DNA of 64,000 nucleotides from the NCBI RefSeq assembly GCF_030466625.1, contig NZ_JADEVT010000001.1, forward strand, positions 248,001 through 312,000. Reading direction: 5' to 3'. The notes under the pieces are model-generated. The model did no database searches. It worked only from the letters and a program-made list of their open reading frames with translations, and had not been told where the DNA came from. Positions within the stretch are counted from its first letter, which is position 1. Each line of letters begins with the position of its first letter. Source of the DNA: Nocardioides sp. ChNu-153 (GTDB lineage Bacteria; Actinomycetota; Actinomycetes; Propionibacteriales; Nocardioidaceae). This document shows, in pieces, positions 1 to 7,624 of the stretch. Made by a program: the position numbers and the translations under genes.

Positions 1-182
1 GGGCGACCGGGGTGCCCTTCTTCGTCGTCGACGCCCGGTACGGCGTCTCGGGCGCCCAGCCCACCGAGGTGTTCGACCAGCTGCTGCGCCAGGCGTGGGC
101 GGAGTCGCGCCCGACGCTGGTGCCGGTGGGCGGCGACGCCGAGGCCTGCGGGCCCGACGGGTGCGCCGTCCCCGGCGCATGA
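1..182 (+). CDS. DsbA/FrnE-family oxidoreductase, C-terminal 59 residues (5' end outside window)
   Basis: The open frame begins before the window and stops at a TGA at 180-182. The visible tail starts ATGVPFFVVDARYGVSGAQP, the C-terminal strand-turn and helix typical of FrnE-like DsbA proteins (2-hydroxychromene-2-carboxylate isomerase fold), with the conserved GVPFFV and 'GVSGAQP' block that carries the cis-Pro region. The extreme C terminus contains a CGPDGC sequence, which could bind metal or form a disulfide; that is inference. A strong hairpin follows 39 bp after the stop. The active-site CxxC lies outside the window, so the exact subfamily is open. Confidence 0.75.
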   Translation, partial: ATGVPFFVVDARYGVSGAQPTEVFDQLLRQAWAESRPTLVPVGGDAEACGPDGCAVPGA

Positions 183-220
183 TCCCCCTCCCCGCGGCCT
201 GACGCCACCGCGTCGACCGC

Positions 221-254
221 GTCCTGTGGACGGCCCGGTGGCTGTCCACAGGAC
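221..254 (+). terminator. Hairpin terminator after the FrnE-like gene
   Basis: Perfect 11-bp inverted repeat, GTCCTGTGGAC at 221-231 and its complement at 244-254, with a 12-nt loop. No T-run follows, which is common for actinobacterial terminators. Its place just after the stop and before the next operon supports a terminator role. Confidence 0.5.
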
Positions 255-353
255 GGGTCGCGCGCACTTCCGCCGACCCCCTCGCTCGGTGAACCTGGTG
301 GTGGCCGGACGGGGGTCCGGCGCCGGCGGGAGCCGGGAGGCGAAGGGGGAACC

Positions 354-785
354 ATGAGCGCGGGAGACAGCGGCCCCACGGGGGCGGACGAGGCCCGGGC
401 GGCGATCGCCGCCGTGCTGGCCGACGCGGACGCACAGGTGCGCCGCGCGGAGTCGTACGTCGCGGCGGTCGAGGGCCTGCGGGTGCGCGGGCGCGACCGC
501 AGCGGAGCGGTGGTGGAGCTCGACCACGGGGGCGGTCTGGTGGACGTCGTCGTGGAGGAGCGGGTGGCCCGCGCGGGCGCGGAGCCGGTACGACGCGCCG
601 TGCTCGCCGCCGTGGGGGACGCGCGGCGGCGGCTGCCCGAGCGGCTGACCGCGCTCGCGGCCCAGGCGTTCGGCCCGGAGGCCGCCACGACGGCCCACGT
701 GCGCGAGCACGCCGAGCGGCAGTTCGGCGCCGGGGGTCGGGCGACGCGGTCCGCGGCCGGTGCGGCGGACGGGGTGCTCCGGTGA
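354..785 (+). CDS. YbaB/EbfC-like nucleoid-associated-type protein of a type VII substrate cassette
   Basis: 143 aa, ATG at 354 preceded by GGGGGA. The N-terminal half is helical and charged (residues 10-50), followed by a strand pattern (VVELDHGGGLVDVVV) and a second helix with RRAVLAAV, the layout of YbaB/EbfC proteins. Such genes often sit beside EspC and WXG100 genes in Actinobacteria, as here: the next ORF starts at 782, overlapping this one's end by 4 bp. It may be a chaperone or partner of the secreted proteins rather than a DNA-binding protein. Family assignment is by pattern, moderate confidence. Confidence 0.55.
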   Translation: MSAGDSGPTGADEARAAIAAVLADADAQVRRAESYVAAVEGLRVRGRDRSGAVVELDHGGGLVDVVVEERVARAGAEPVRRAVLAAVGDARRRLPERLTALAAQAFGPEAATTAHVREHAERQFGAGGRATRSAAGAADGVLR

Positions 786-1225
786 GCGGGGTCGTCGCGG
801 TCGACCCCGGGGCGCTGCACCACCACGCGAACCGGCTGGCCGCGCTGGCGGCGGAGCCCCGCGCGGCGGGTGGGGCGGCCCGTGCGGTCGCTGCCCCGGG
901 GAACGCCTTCGGTCTCCTCTGCGGGTTCATCGGTCAGCGGCTCGAGCCGTTCGGGCTCATGGGAGCCGTCGCGTGCGAGGCGGTCGGCGGGGCCCTCGAG
1001 GCCACCGCGGAGGGGCTGCGGCTCTTCGGGGACGACGTGGTCACCACCGACGCGACCGTCGGTGCGGCCGCGGACCGTGTCGTCGACGGGGTCGAGGCGG
1101 TCGTGCCGGTGCTGTGGGAGACCGTCGTCGGCGTCGTGACCGACGCCGGGGCCGGCCGGGGCGGGGAGCTCGCCCGCTGGGCGGAGCGGCTCGGCGCCAC
1201 GCCCGTCGGGGGAGCGGTCCGGTGA
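782..1225 (+). CDS. EspC-family type VII secretion-associated protein
   Basis: 147 aa, GTG start in a GTGA overlap with the upstream stop. It opens with VAVDPGALHHHANRLAALA, the alpha-helical entry of EspC/DUF2580 proteins, then a Gly/Ala-rich helix pair and a mid-protein 'NAFGLLCGFIGQRL' block, a common EspC signature. It probably pairs with the product of the downstream gene as a helical heterodimer exported by an ESX/type VII system. No EccC, EccD or other ESX apparatus gene is in the window, so the exporter must be elsewhere. Confidence 0.6.
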   Translation: MSGVVAVDPGALHHHANRLAALAAEPRAAGGAARAVAAPGNAFGLLCGFIGQRLEPFGLMGAVACEAVGGALEATAEGLRLFGDDVVTTDATVGAAADRVVDGVEAVVPVLWETVVGVVTDAGAGRGGELARWAERLGATPVGGAVR

Positions 1226-2058
1226 GCGCCGACCCCGCCGACTACCTGGAGGCGGAGGGCGACAGCCGCACGTGGCACACGGGCGCCGGGGTGGTCGACA
1301 GCCTCATGACGTCCGCCGCCTCGGTGGGGCGGGACGACTGGCTGCAGGCGGGGCTCGCGGGCCTCTGCGCCGTGGACGAGACCGCCAACCTGCTGTCCGA
1401 CCCCTTCGGTCGCCTCCTGCGGGCCGGCATCGGGTGGGTCATGGAGCACTTCCAGCCGCTGCACGAGCTGCTCGACGCGGTGACCGGCAACCCCGACGAG
1501 GTGCTCGCCTTCGCCGGCACGTGGACCAACGTGGGCGAGGGGCTCCTCGCAGTGGCGGACCAGCACCGCGCGGCGGTGGCCGAGGTCGCCGAGGGGTGGA
1601 CGGGGCGGGCGGCGGGGGCCTACACCGTGGCGGCGGCCGGGCAGAGCACGGCGGCCGAGGCCTGCGCCGAGGCGGCGCTCGGCATGGCCGGCGCCACGCG
1701 GCTCGCGTCCTCCCTCGTCACGGGCGTGCGGGCGGCGGTGCGCGCCGCGATCGCGGACCTCGTGGCCTGGCTCGCCCCGCGCTTCCCCGTCCTGGCCTCC
1801 GGCGTCGGCACGGGCCCGATCCTGCTGCGGCTGGCCCAGCGCGTGCGCGGCGAGGCGCAGCGGCTCGCCGAGGTGCTGCAGCGGGTCGTGAGGTCGGTCG
1901 AGACCCTGTGCGAGCGCCTGGACGCCTGCACCCGAGACCTCGGGAGCGTGGTGTCCCACCTCGGGACCGCCGCGCGCGTCGTGGTCGCCCCGAGCGGCTT
2001 CCTCGAGAAGGCTGCGTCCGGCGCGGTGCGGCACACGGCGACGTACGACGACGTGTGA
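1222..2058 (+). CDS. WXG100-type helical protein (putative type VII secretion substrate)
   Basis: 278 aa from a GTG at 1222 that overlaps the previous stop by 4 bp. The centre has 'AEVAEGWTGRAAGAYTVAA' (residues about 121-139), a W-x-G turn between two helices as in WXG100 proteins. The N-terminal half contains a second helical hairpin (LLRAGIGWVMEHFQPLHELL) and the C terminus is a long helix rich in Glu, Arg and Leu. The length is above the usual 100 aa, closer to the longer actinobacterial substrates that carry a WXG domain. Translational coupling with the EspC-like gene supports a complex. Confidence 0.55.
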   Translation: MSADPADYLEAEGDSRTWHTGAGVVDSLMTSAASVGRDDWLQAGLAGLCAVDETANLLSDPFGRLLRAGIGWVMEHFQPLHELLDAVTGNPDEVLAFAGTWTNVGEGLLAVADQHRAAVAEVAEGWTGRAAGAYTVAAAGQSTAAEACAEAALGMAGATRLASSLVTGVRAAVRAAIADLVAWLAPRFPVLASGVGTGPILLRLAQRVRGEAQRLAEVLQRVVRSVETLCERLDACTRDLGSVVSHLGTAARVVVAPSGFLEKAASGAVRHTATYDDV

Positions 2059-2086
2059 GCCCGCCCGCCCACCGGGGCCCGTGCGG

Positions 2087-2368
2087 TCAGCGGCGGGCCA
2101 GGCCGTCGAGGCGCAGCTCGGTGCTCTCGTCGCGGTGCGCCCCGTCGGTCCCGACGTGCCGGGCGCTGATGGTCGGGCCCTCCTGGACGACGTGGACCAG
2201 GGCCATGCCGTGGCCGCGGCCGAGCCCGTGCTCCTCCTTCAGCCAGGCCAGGATCTCGGCGGCCTTCGTCGAGGCGTCGTACCCACGGGCGTGGGCGGCG
2301 TCCACCAGCTGCTGCGGCGTGAGACCGGTCTTCCTCTCGGCGCCGTCGAGGTAGGCCTGGAAGGACAT
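2087..2368 (-). CDS. DUF4287 domain protein
   Basis: 93 aa. The ATG at 2368 is preceded by AGGAG at good spacing, so the upstream in-frame extension (to 2560) is not used. The sequence starts MSFQAYLDGAERKTGLTP and continues into an 'LVDAAHARGYDASTKAAEILAWLKEEHGLGRGHGMALVHV' region, the DUF4287 pattern: two helices followed by a GLGRGH motif. Function unknown. It is a lone leftward gene between two rightward units, with a G-rich direct repeat (GTCGGGTGG copies) at 2385-2430 just upstream. Confidence 0.8.
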   Translation of the reverse strand: MSFQAYLDGAERKTGLTPQQLVDAAHARGYDASTKAAEILAWLKEEHGLGRGHGMALVHVVQEGPTISARHVGTDGAHRDESTELRLDGLARR

Positions 2369-2552
2369 GCGCTGCTCCTGAGGTGGGTCGGGTGGTCGGG
2401 TGGTCAGACGGTACGGCGGTCGGGTGGTCCGACCCGCTGGCGGCCGCGAACTCATCGCCCGCGGGCAGCGGGGCCGCGCAGTCCGCCCCGGGCGGTCCAC
2501 CCCTGCGCCGGTGGACGTGCCGCGCGGAGCCCCCAGGGTGCACCCTGGGACC

Positions 2553-3293
2553 GTGACCACCCTCGTCGACCTCGGCCCCGTCGCCCAGCTGCGCGCCGGG
2601 CGTCTCCCGCGCCGCCTCGCCCAGATGACGGTCGGGCTGATCTTCTACGGGATCTCGCTCGGCATGCTCGTGGCGGGCACCCTCGGCACCGCCCCGTGGG
2701 ACGTCCTGCACACGGGCATCGCGACGCACGTGCCGCTCACCCTCGGGCAGGTGCTCATGCTCGCCAGCATCGTGGTGCTGATGGCCTTCTGGCCGCTGCG
2801 GGAGGTGCCCGGCGTCGCGACGCTGGCCAACCCCGTCGTCCTCGGCCTGAGCGCCGACGCGACGATCTGGCTGCTGCTCGACGTCGTCGACGTGCACGAC
2901 GTCGTCGGGGACGGCGCACTCGGCTGGACGGTCCGGGTCGGGCTGATGGTCGGCGGCGTCGTGCTGTGCGGGTTCGCGACCGCCCTCTACATCGGGGCCC
3001 AGCTCGGCCGCGGTCCCCGCGACGGCCTCATGACCGGGTTGTCGCGCCGCACGGGCTGGTCGCTGCGCGCGGTCCGGACCGGCATCGAGGTGACCGTCGT
3101 GCTCGCCGGCCTGGCCCTCGGGGGTGCGGCCGGCGTCGGCACCCTGGTCTACGCCCTCGCCATCGGGCCGCTGACGCAGGCGATGCTGCCGCGGTGGACG
3201 GTCCGACTGCCCGGCGCGGCCGTGGCCCCGCCGGTCGTCGAGGCGGGCGTCGAGGCGGGCGTCGAGGCGGGCGTCAGCGCCGGGTCGCGATGA
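2553..3293 (+). CDS. YczE/YitT-family integral membrane protein
   Basis: 246 aa from GTG 2553. About five membrane segments are visible (residues about 25-47, 60-80, 85-108, 122-148, 172-198). The pairs 'GTAPWDVLHTGIA' and 'GRGPRDGLMTGLSRRTG' are the two internal repeats that mark the YczE/YyaS group, which are membrane proteins without a firm biochemical role. The C-terminal tail carries three copies of VEAG encoded by a 12-bp tandem repeat at about 3238-3273. Its last 20 bp overlap the 3' end of the convergent methyltransferase gene. Confidence 0.75.
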   Translation: MTTLVDLGPVAQLRAGRLPRRLAQMTVGLIFYGISLGMLVAGTLGTAPWDVLHTGIATHVPLTLGQVLMLASIVVLMAFWPLREVPGVATLANPVVLGLSADATIWLLLDVVDVHDVVGDGALGWTVRVGLMVGGVVLCGFATALYIGAQLGRGPRDGLMTGLSRRTGWSLRAVRTGIEVTVVLAGLALGGAAGVGTLVYALAIGPLTQAMLPRWTVRLPGAAVAPPVVEAGVEAGVEAGVSAGSR

Positions 3294-3840
3294 CCGCGGA
3301 GGCGTCGGAGGCGACCATGACCTCCACCGCCGTGAAGCGCTCGTCGCTCAACCACTGCTCCCGCAGGGTGTCGACGCGGCCGTAGGTGATCGGCGGCCAC
3401 TGCTCGCAGGGCACGAAGTCGTCGAGCACGACGACGCCGCCCGGCTCGACCAGGTCGGCGATCTCGTCGACCGCGACCGAGGTGGGGTCCCCGGAGTCCA
3501 GGAACAGCAGGGAGAAGGGACCCTTGTCGCCGAGGGTCGACCAGTCGGCGGCGAGCACCTCCACCTGCGGGTCGTCGACGAAGATCTCCGCCGCGGCCCC
3601 GGCCAGGCGCTCGTCGAGCTCGGCGGTCAGGATGTGCGCGTCACCGCGCAGCCCGCTGCGCAGCCACGCCGTACCCACGCCGCACCCGGTGCCGAACTCC
3701 GCCATGACGCCCCCGCGGGTGGCGGCGAGCGCTGCGAGGAGCCGCCCGGTCTCGTTGCGGCAGAAGGACACGTAGCCGGCGCGGCGGGAGACGTCGAACG
3801 CGCGGGAGACGATCTCGGGCAGCTCGGGGGGCGCGCTCAC
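3274..3840 (-). CDS. Class I SAM-dependent O-methyltransferase-like protein
   Basis: 188 aa from GTG 3840; 7 nt upstream is CACACT, a plausible -10, so the mRNA may be leaderless. Motif I is FGTGCGVGTAWL (residues about 49-60), followed by an acidic residue ending strand 2 (AELDERL), an 'LLFLDSGDP' strand and 'LVEPGGVVVLDDFVP', matching the catechol O-methyltransferase-like branch (predicted O-methyltransferase YrrM type). Substrate unknown. It is shorter than most members, lacking an N-terminal helical cap. Confidence 0.7.
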   Translation of the reverse strand: MSAPPELPEIVSRAFDVSRRAGYVSFCRNETGRLLAALAATRGGVMAEFGTGCGVGTAWLRSGLRGDAHILTAELDERLAGAAAEIFVDDPQVEVLAADWSTLGDKGPFSLLFLDSGDPTSVAVDEIADLVEPGGVVVLDDFVPCEQWPPITYGRVDTLREQWLSDERFTAVEVMVASDASAVIATRR

Positions 3841-3924
3841 GTCCCCGAGTGTGCCATCCGCGGACAGGTGTCTCGGATGGTGAGCCAGTTCACGAGACCT
3901 GCTGCGCGGTGCGGCGGGCGGGGG

Positions 3925-4010
3925 TAGCGTCCTCGTCACCATGCGGAGCGTGATCGTACTTATCGAGTGCCGCGGCGAGGCCCACTGAAGGTGAGGCCAC
4001 CTCGCCGCGG
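3925..4010 (+). promoter_or_regulatory. Candidate branched-chain amino acid attenuator ahead of leuB
   Basis: TAGCGT at 3925-3930 is a likely -10 element 10 nt before a 15-codon leader ORF (3941). The leader is followed by, and overlaps, a perfect 11-bp stem: CCGCGGCGAGG at 3970-3980 pairs with 4000-4010 around a 19-nt loop. The left arm lies inside the leader reading frame, so a ribosome stalled at the Val-Ile-Val-Leu-Ile codons would leave the stem free to change. There is no T-run after this stem. Regulation is inferred from layout. Confidence 0.5.
3941..3988 (+). CDS. Leader peptide with VIVLI codon run
   Basis: 15 aa, MRSVIVLIECRGEAH, stop at 3986-3988. Residues 4-8 are Val-Ile-Val-Leu-Ile, an improbable run of branched-chain codons in a peptide upstream of a leucine biosynthesis gene. 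It starts about 10 nt after a TAGCGT -10 box, so translation may be nearly leaderless; no Shine-Dalgarno is seen. Its last codons form the left arm of the hairpin at 3970-4010. Length and composition suit a cis-acting attenuator peptide rather than a functional protein. Confidence 0.5.
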   Translation: MRSVIVLIECRGEAH

Positions 4011-4097
4011 TGTTCGGCGTCGGTACGTCGCCTGGCCCCACCGGATCCCCGCATCCGCCCCTCGCTCCCACCCCTGAGCGCCGGACCGGTGCGGGTA

Positions 4098-4200
4098 CGA
4101 CGCCCCGTGGCGGCCCGCAGGTGACTCCTGCGTGATCCGCAGCCCCGCCTGGTCCACTCCTGGTCATCCCCAGGGTCGACGGTCCCGTCACGGGGCGTCG
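4098..4200 (+). repeat. Long-range 12-bp inverted repeat in the leuB upstream RNA
   Basis: CGACGCCCCGTG at 4098-4109 is exactly complementary to 4189-4200, closing a domain of about 80 nt that holds smaller hairpins (CAGG/CCTG near 4120-4132, CTGCG/CGCAG near 4132-4146, CCTGG/CCAGG near 4159-4173). This fits a structured leader RNA between the attenuator hairpin and the 41-aa ORF. No known riboswitch class was recognised. Confidence 0.4.
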
Positions 4201-4288
4201 CGCCGGCACGACCGGCCCACCGCACACCCCGTCACGCCACCCGTCACACCCCCTGTCACCCCCTGACACGACACCCCAGGAGCCCGCT

Positions 4289-4414
4289 ATGTACGACATG
4301 TATCCCGAGTGGGGACCCGCCAGCCACGACCCCCGCAACCCCCACAGCCACGAGGCCGTCCAGGTCGCGCTCGACTCCCGAGACACCCGCGGCGAGCGCC
4401 CCGACGACAACTAG
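4289..4414 (+). CDS. 41-aa acidic small protein upstream of leuB
   Basis: 41 aa beginning [20 protein letters not shown], from ATG 4289 with AGGAG at 4278-4282 (6-nt spacing), one of the best ribosome sites in the window. Rich in Asp, His, Pro and Arg, with no membrane segment. Its TAG stop is also the first half of a TAGGCT -10-like box for leuB. Not recognised as a named family; the strong ribosome site favours a real small protein over chance. Confidence 0.5.
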   Translation: MYDMYPEWGPASHDPRNPHSHEAVQVALDSRDTRGERPDDN

Positions 4415-4425
4415 GCTCGCCGGTC

Positions 4426-5508
4426 ATGACCGACTCCTCCACGACCAGCCCGACCTCGGGCTCGCTGCGGCTCGCCGTCATCCCCGGCGACGGCATCGGG
4501 CAGGAGGTGACGGCCGAGGCGCTCAAGGTGCTGGAGGTCGCCGCGCCCGCGGGGGTGGAGTTCGAGCCCACCCGGTACGACCTGGGCGCGGAGCGCTACC
4601 TCGCGACCGGCGAGGTGCTCCCGGACTCGGTGCTGGAGGAGGTCCGCTCCCACGACGCGATCCTGCTCGGCGCGGTCGGCGGCAAGCCCGGCGACCCGAA
4701 CCTGCCGCCCGGCATCCTGGAGCGCGGCCTCCTGCTGCGGCTGCGCTTCGAGCTCGACCACTACGTGAACCTGCGCCCGTCCCGGATCTTCCCCGGCGTC
4801 ACCTCGCCGCTGGCGGACCCGGGCGAGGTCGACTTCGTCGTCGTGCGCGAGGGCACCGAGGGCCCCTACACGGGCAACGGCGGTGCGCTGCGCGTCGGCA
4901 CGCCGGCCGAGCTGGCCACCGAGGTCTCGATCACCACGGCCTTCGGCGTGGAGCGCGTCGTCCGCGACGCGTTCGCCCGCGCCCAGCGCCGGCCCCGCAA
5001 GAAGCTGACGCTCATCCACAAGACCAACGTCCTCACGTACGGCGGGGCCGTGTGGAGCCGGCTGGTGAAGGAGGTCGGTGCGGAGTTCCCCGAGGTCACC
5101 GTCGACTACCTGCACATCGACGCCGCCACCATCTTCATGACGACCGACCCGTCCCGCTTCGACGTGATCGTCACCGACAACCTCTTCGGCGACATCATCA
5201 CGGACCTCGCCGCCGCCATCACCGGAGGCATCGGCCTGGCCGCGTCCGGCAACGTGAACCCGGACCGCACCACGCCGTCCATGTTCGAGCCCGTGCACGG
5301 CTCCGCGCCCGACATCGCGGGCCAGCAGAAGGCCGACCCCACCGCCGCGATCCTCTCCGCCGCCCTGCTGCTCGACCACCTCGGGCACGCGGACGCCGCC
5401 CGGAGGATCGAGGACGCGGTCATCGCCGACCTCGCCGCCCGCGCGGGCGGCGAGCCGCGCCGTACCCCCGAGGTCGGCGACGCCATCGCTGCCCGGGTAG
5501 CCGGGTGA
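4426..5508 (+). CDS. leuB: 3-isopropylmalate dehydrogenase
   Basis: 360 aa. Oxidatively decarboxylates 3-isopropylmalate to 2-oxoisocaproate with NAD+, the third step of leucine synthesis. Visible family signatures: [10 protein letters not shown] near the N terminus, [12 protein letters not shown], the substrate-binding arginines in [18 protein letters not shown], the catalytic tyrosine in [12 protein letters not shown], the lysine in [10 protein letters not shown], and the metal aspartates in [13 protein letters not shown], then [12 protein letters not shown]. Length is normal. TAGGCT at 4412-4417 lies 8 nt before the ATG, so it may have its own leaderless transcript besides the attenuated one. 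ilvE follows after a terminator. Confidence 0.95.
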   Translation: MTDSSTTSPTSGSLRLAVIPGDGIGQEVTAEALKVLEVAAPAGVEFEPTRYDLGAERYLATGEVLPDSVLEEVRSHDAILLGAVGGKPGDPNLPPGILERGLLLRLRFELDHYVNLRPSRIFPGVTSPLADPGEVDFVVVREGTEGPYTGNGGALRVGTPAELATEVSITTAFGVERVVRDAFARAQRRPRKKLTLIHKTNVLTYGGAVWSRLVKEVGAEFPEVTVDYLHIDAATIFMTTDPSRFDVIVTDNLFGDIITDLAAAITGGIGLAASGNVNPDRTTPSMFEPVHGSAPDIAGQQKADPTAAILSAALLLDHLGHADAARRIEDAVIADLAARAGGEPRRTPEVGDAIAARVAG

Positions 5509-5532
5509 GCCCCGCTCCCTGACCACCTCGTC

Positions 5533-5565
5533 ACGACGCCGGGCACGCCACGTGCCCGGCGTCGT
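5533..5565 (+). terminator. Strong hairpin terminator between leuB and ilvE
   Basis: A perfect inverted repeat: CGACGCCGGGCAC (5534-5546) with its complement at 5552-5564, extended by an A-T pair and closing on a short loop, followed by CGCATTT. It separates leuB from ilvE, which has its own promoter. Confidence 0.75.
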
Positions 5566-5638
5566 CGCATTTCCGGCCGAGCAGCAGACCCCGCCACCCG
5601 TCCACCCCCACCCCGACAGGTCGACTAACGTGCCCCCC

Positions 5639-6724
5639 ATGCAGATCAGCACCACCCCGAACCCGAGCCCCGTCGACGACGCGCGGCTCGCCGAGATCCT
5701 GGCCGCGCCGGGTTTCGGCACCCACTTCACCGACCACATGCTGACGGTCGAGTGGACGCCGGAGGCGGGGTGGCACGACGCGCGCGTGACGCCGTACGGG
5801 CCGCTGGTGCTCGACCCGGCGACCGCGGTCCTGCACTACGCGCAGGAGATCTTCGAGGGCATGAAGGCCTACCGCCACGCGGACGGCTCGGTGTGGACGT
5901 TCCGGCCCGAGGCCAACGCGGAGCGCATGGAGCGCTCGTCGCGCCGCCTGGCGCTGCCCGTGCTCCCGCCCGCGGACTTCGTCGCGACGGTCGACGAGCT
6001 CGTGCGCACCGACGCCCGCTGGGTGCCGGACGGCGAGGGGGAGAAGAGCCTCTACCTGCGCCCCTTCATGTTCGCCTCGGAGACGTTCCTCGGGGTGCGG
6101 CCCGCGCAGCACGTGACCTACATGGTCATCGCCTCGCCCGCCGGCGCCTACTTCAAGGGCGGCGTGCGCCCCGTGAGCCTGTGGCTGACGGAGGAGTACA
6201 CCCGCGCCGGGCGCGGCGGCATGGGCGCGGCCAAGACCGGCGGCAACTACGCCAGCTCGCTCGTCGCCCAGCAGGAGGCCTCCGCCCACGGCTGCGACCA
6301 GGTCGTGTTCCTCGACGCCCAGGAGGGGCGCTACGTCGAGGAGCTCGGCGGCATGAACATGTACTTCGTGCACGCGGACGGCCGCATCTCGACGCCGGAG
6401 ACCGGCACGATCCTCGAGGGCATCACGCGCTCCTCGATCATCGAGCTGGCCGGCAAGCTCGGCCACGAGGTGCACGAGCGGAAGTTCACCATCGACGAGT
6501 GGCGCGACGGCGTGGCCGGCGGGGACATCGTCGAGGTCTTCGCCTGCGGCACCGCCGCCGTCGTCACCCCCGTCGGCGCCCTCAAGTGGGCCGGCGGCGA
6601 GGTGCCCTCGCCGACCGGCGACGACGAGGGCGGCCCGGTCACCACGACGATCCGGCAGGCCCTGGTCGACATCCAGTACGGCCGCGCCGACGACACGTTC
6701 GGCTGGATGCACCGGGTGCTCTGA
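5639..6724 (+). CDS. ilvE: Branched-chain amino acid aminotransferase
   Basis: 361 aa, PLP fold type IV. Transfers the amino group between glutamate and the 2-oxo acids of Leu, Ile and Val. Seen: HYAQEIFEGMKAYRH, the phosphate-binding and substrate arginine region YLRPFMFASE, the PLP lysine in GGMGAAKTGGNYASS, EELGGMNMYFV, and the C-terminal EVFACGTAAVVTPVG. The chosen ATG at 5639 gives the family's usual length and lies 7 nt after TAACGT (5626-5631), suggesting a leaderless mRNA. It is next to leuB, forming a branched-chain pair with separate control. Confidence 0.95.
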   Translation: MQISTTPNPSPVDDARLAEILAAPGFGTHFTDHMLTVEWTPEAGWHDARVTPYGPLVLDPATAVLHYAQEIFEGMKAYRHADGSVWTFRPEANAERMERSSRRLALPVLPPADFVATVDELVRTDARWVPDGEGEKSLYLRPFMFASETFLGVRPAQHVTYMVIASPAGAYFKGGVRPVSLWLTEEYTRAGRGGMGAAKTGGNYASSLVAQQEASAHGCDQVVFLDAQEGRYVEELGGMNMYFVHADGRISTPETGTILEGITRSSIIELAGKLGHEVHERKFTIDEWRDGVAGGDIVEVFACGTAAVVTPVGALKWAGGEVPSPTGDDEGGPVTTTIRQALVDIQYGRADDTFGWMHRVL

Positions 6725-6757
6725 GCCCACCCCGCCCGGCCACCGGGCCCGGCCCGG

Positions 6758-7624
6758 TCACTTGCGGTTGTAGAGCCGCATCGTGACCGGGCCGAACACG
6801 GCGACGAAGCCCGCGCTGACCGCGGCGACCGCGACCAGCTCGCCGGCGTCGGGGGTGCCCGCGCACAGGGAGCGCACGCAGTCGACGACCAGCGTGATGG
6901 GGTTGACCTCGACGAACGCCTCCAGCCAGCCCGGCATCGTGGCCGGGTCGACGTACGTGCTCGACAGGAACGTCAGCGGCATCAGCACCATCATGCTGAC
7001 GCCCATCACCGACTTCTCCGAGCGCAGCAGCAGGCCGAACATCGTCCACACCCACGAGAACGCGAAGCAGAACACGAGCAGCACCGCGACGCCCGCCGCG
7101 ACACCGGCGAGCCCGCCGGCGGGCCGGAAGCCGAGCACCAGGCCCATCGTCACGATGACGACGGCGGCGATGAGGTAGCGCAGCAGGTCCCCGAGCAGGT
7201 AGCCGACCATCGGCGCCGGCCGCCAGATCGGCAGCGTGCGGAACCGGTCGAAGACGCCCTTCTCGATGTCGGTGTTGATCGAGACGCCGGTGTACATCGT
7301 GATCATCGCGATGCTGGACACAAGGATGCCGGGCAGGAAGAACTGCAGGTACGCCGTCGTGGAGCCCGCCAGGGCACCCCCGAAGAGGTACGTGAACATC
7401 AGCGTCATCATGATCGGGAACAGCGTCACGTCGAACAGCTGCTCCGGCACGTGCTTGATCTTGAGCACCGCGCGCCACCCGAAGGTGACCGACGCCGACC
7501 ACGCCGTGGGTCGCGCCGGCGGCGGGTCCGCCAGCAGTATCCGCGCGATGTCGGCGGTGGCGGGTGCGTCGCCGGCCGGGGGCCCGGCGGGGGCGGCGGG
7601 GGACGCCGCGTCGACGGTGCTCAT
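6758..7624 (-). CDS. ABC-2 type exporter permease (DrrB-like)
   Basis: 288 aa from ATG 7624 in an ATGA overlap with the ATPase gene. After a Pro/Ala-rich cytosolic lead of about 45 residues come six membrane segments; [39 protein letters not shown] and the conserved '[12 protein letters not shown]' loop are DrrB/ABC-2 signatures. Partner of the ATPase at 7621-8640 in a daunorubicin-resistance-type exporter; substrate unknown. The 3' end is convergent with ilvE, with a short G+C-rich stem in the 33-bp gap. Confidence 0.85.
   Translation of the reverse strand: MSTVDAASPAAPAGPPAGDAPATADIARILLADPPPARPTAWSASVTFGWRAVLKIKHVPEQLFDVTLFPIMMTLMFTYLFGGALAGSTTAYLQFFLPGILVSSIAMITMYTGVSINTDIEKGVFDRFRTLPIWRPAPMVGYLLGDLLRYLIAAVVIVTMGLVLGFRPAGGLAGVAAGVAVLLVFCFAFSWVWTMFGLLLRSEKSVMGVSMMVLMPLTFLSSTYVDPATMPGWLEAFVEVNPITLVVDCVRSLCAGTPDAGELVAVAAVSAGFVAVFGPVTMRLYNRK

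Noticed and set aside
934..2034. Long minus-strand frame of 366 codons opposite the WXG-type genes
   Set aside because: Composition (His/Arg/Gly/Pro-biased) and lack of a ribosome site show it is a shadow of the plus-strand genes, as for many other long antisense frames here.
3238..3273. 12-bp tandem GCGTCGAGGCGG copies as a CRISPR-like array
   Set aside because: No spacers; it encodes VEAG repeats in the YczE-like protein. No CRISPR array was seen anywhere in the window.
6742..6758. Stem ACCGGG/CCCGGT between ilvE and the ABC permease as a terminator
   Set aside because: Only 6 bp with a G+C loop, expected by chance in DNA of this composition; not listed as a feature.
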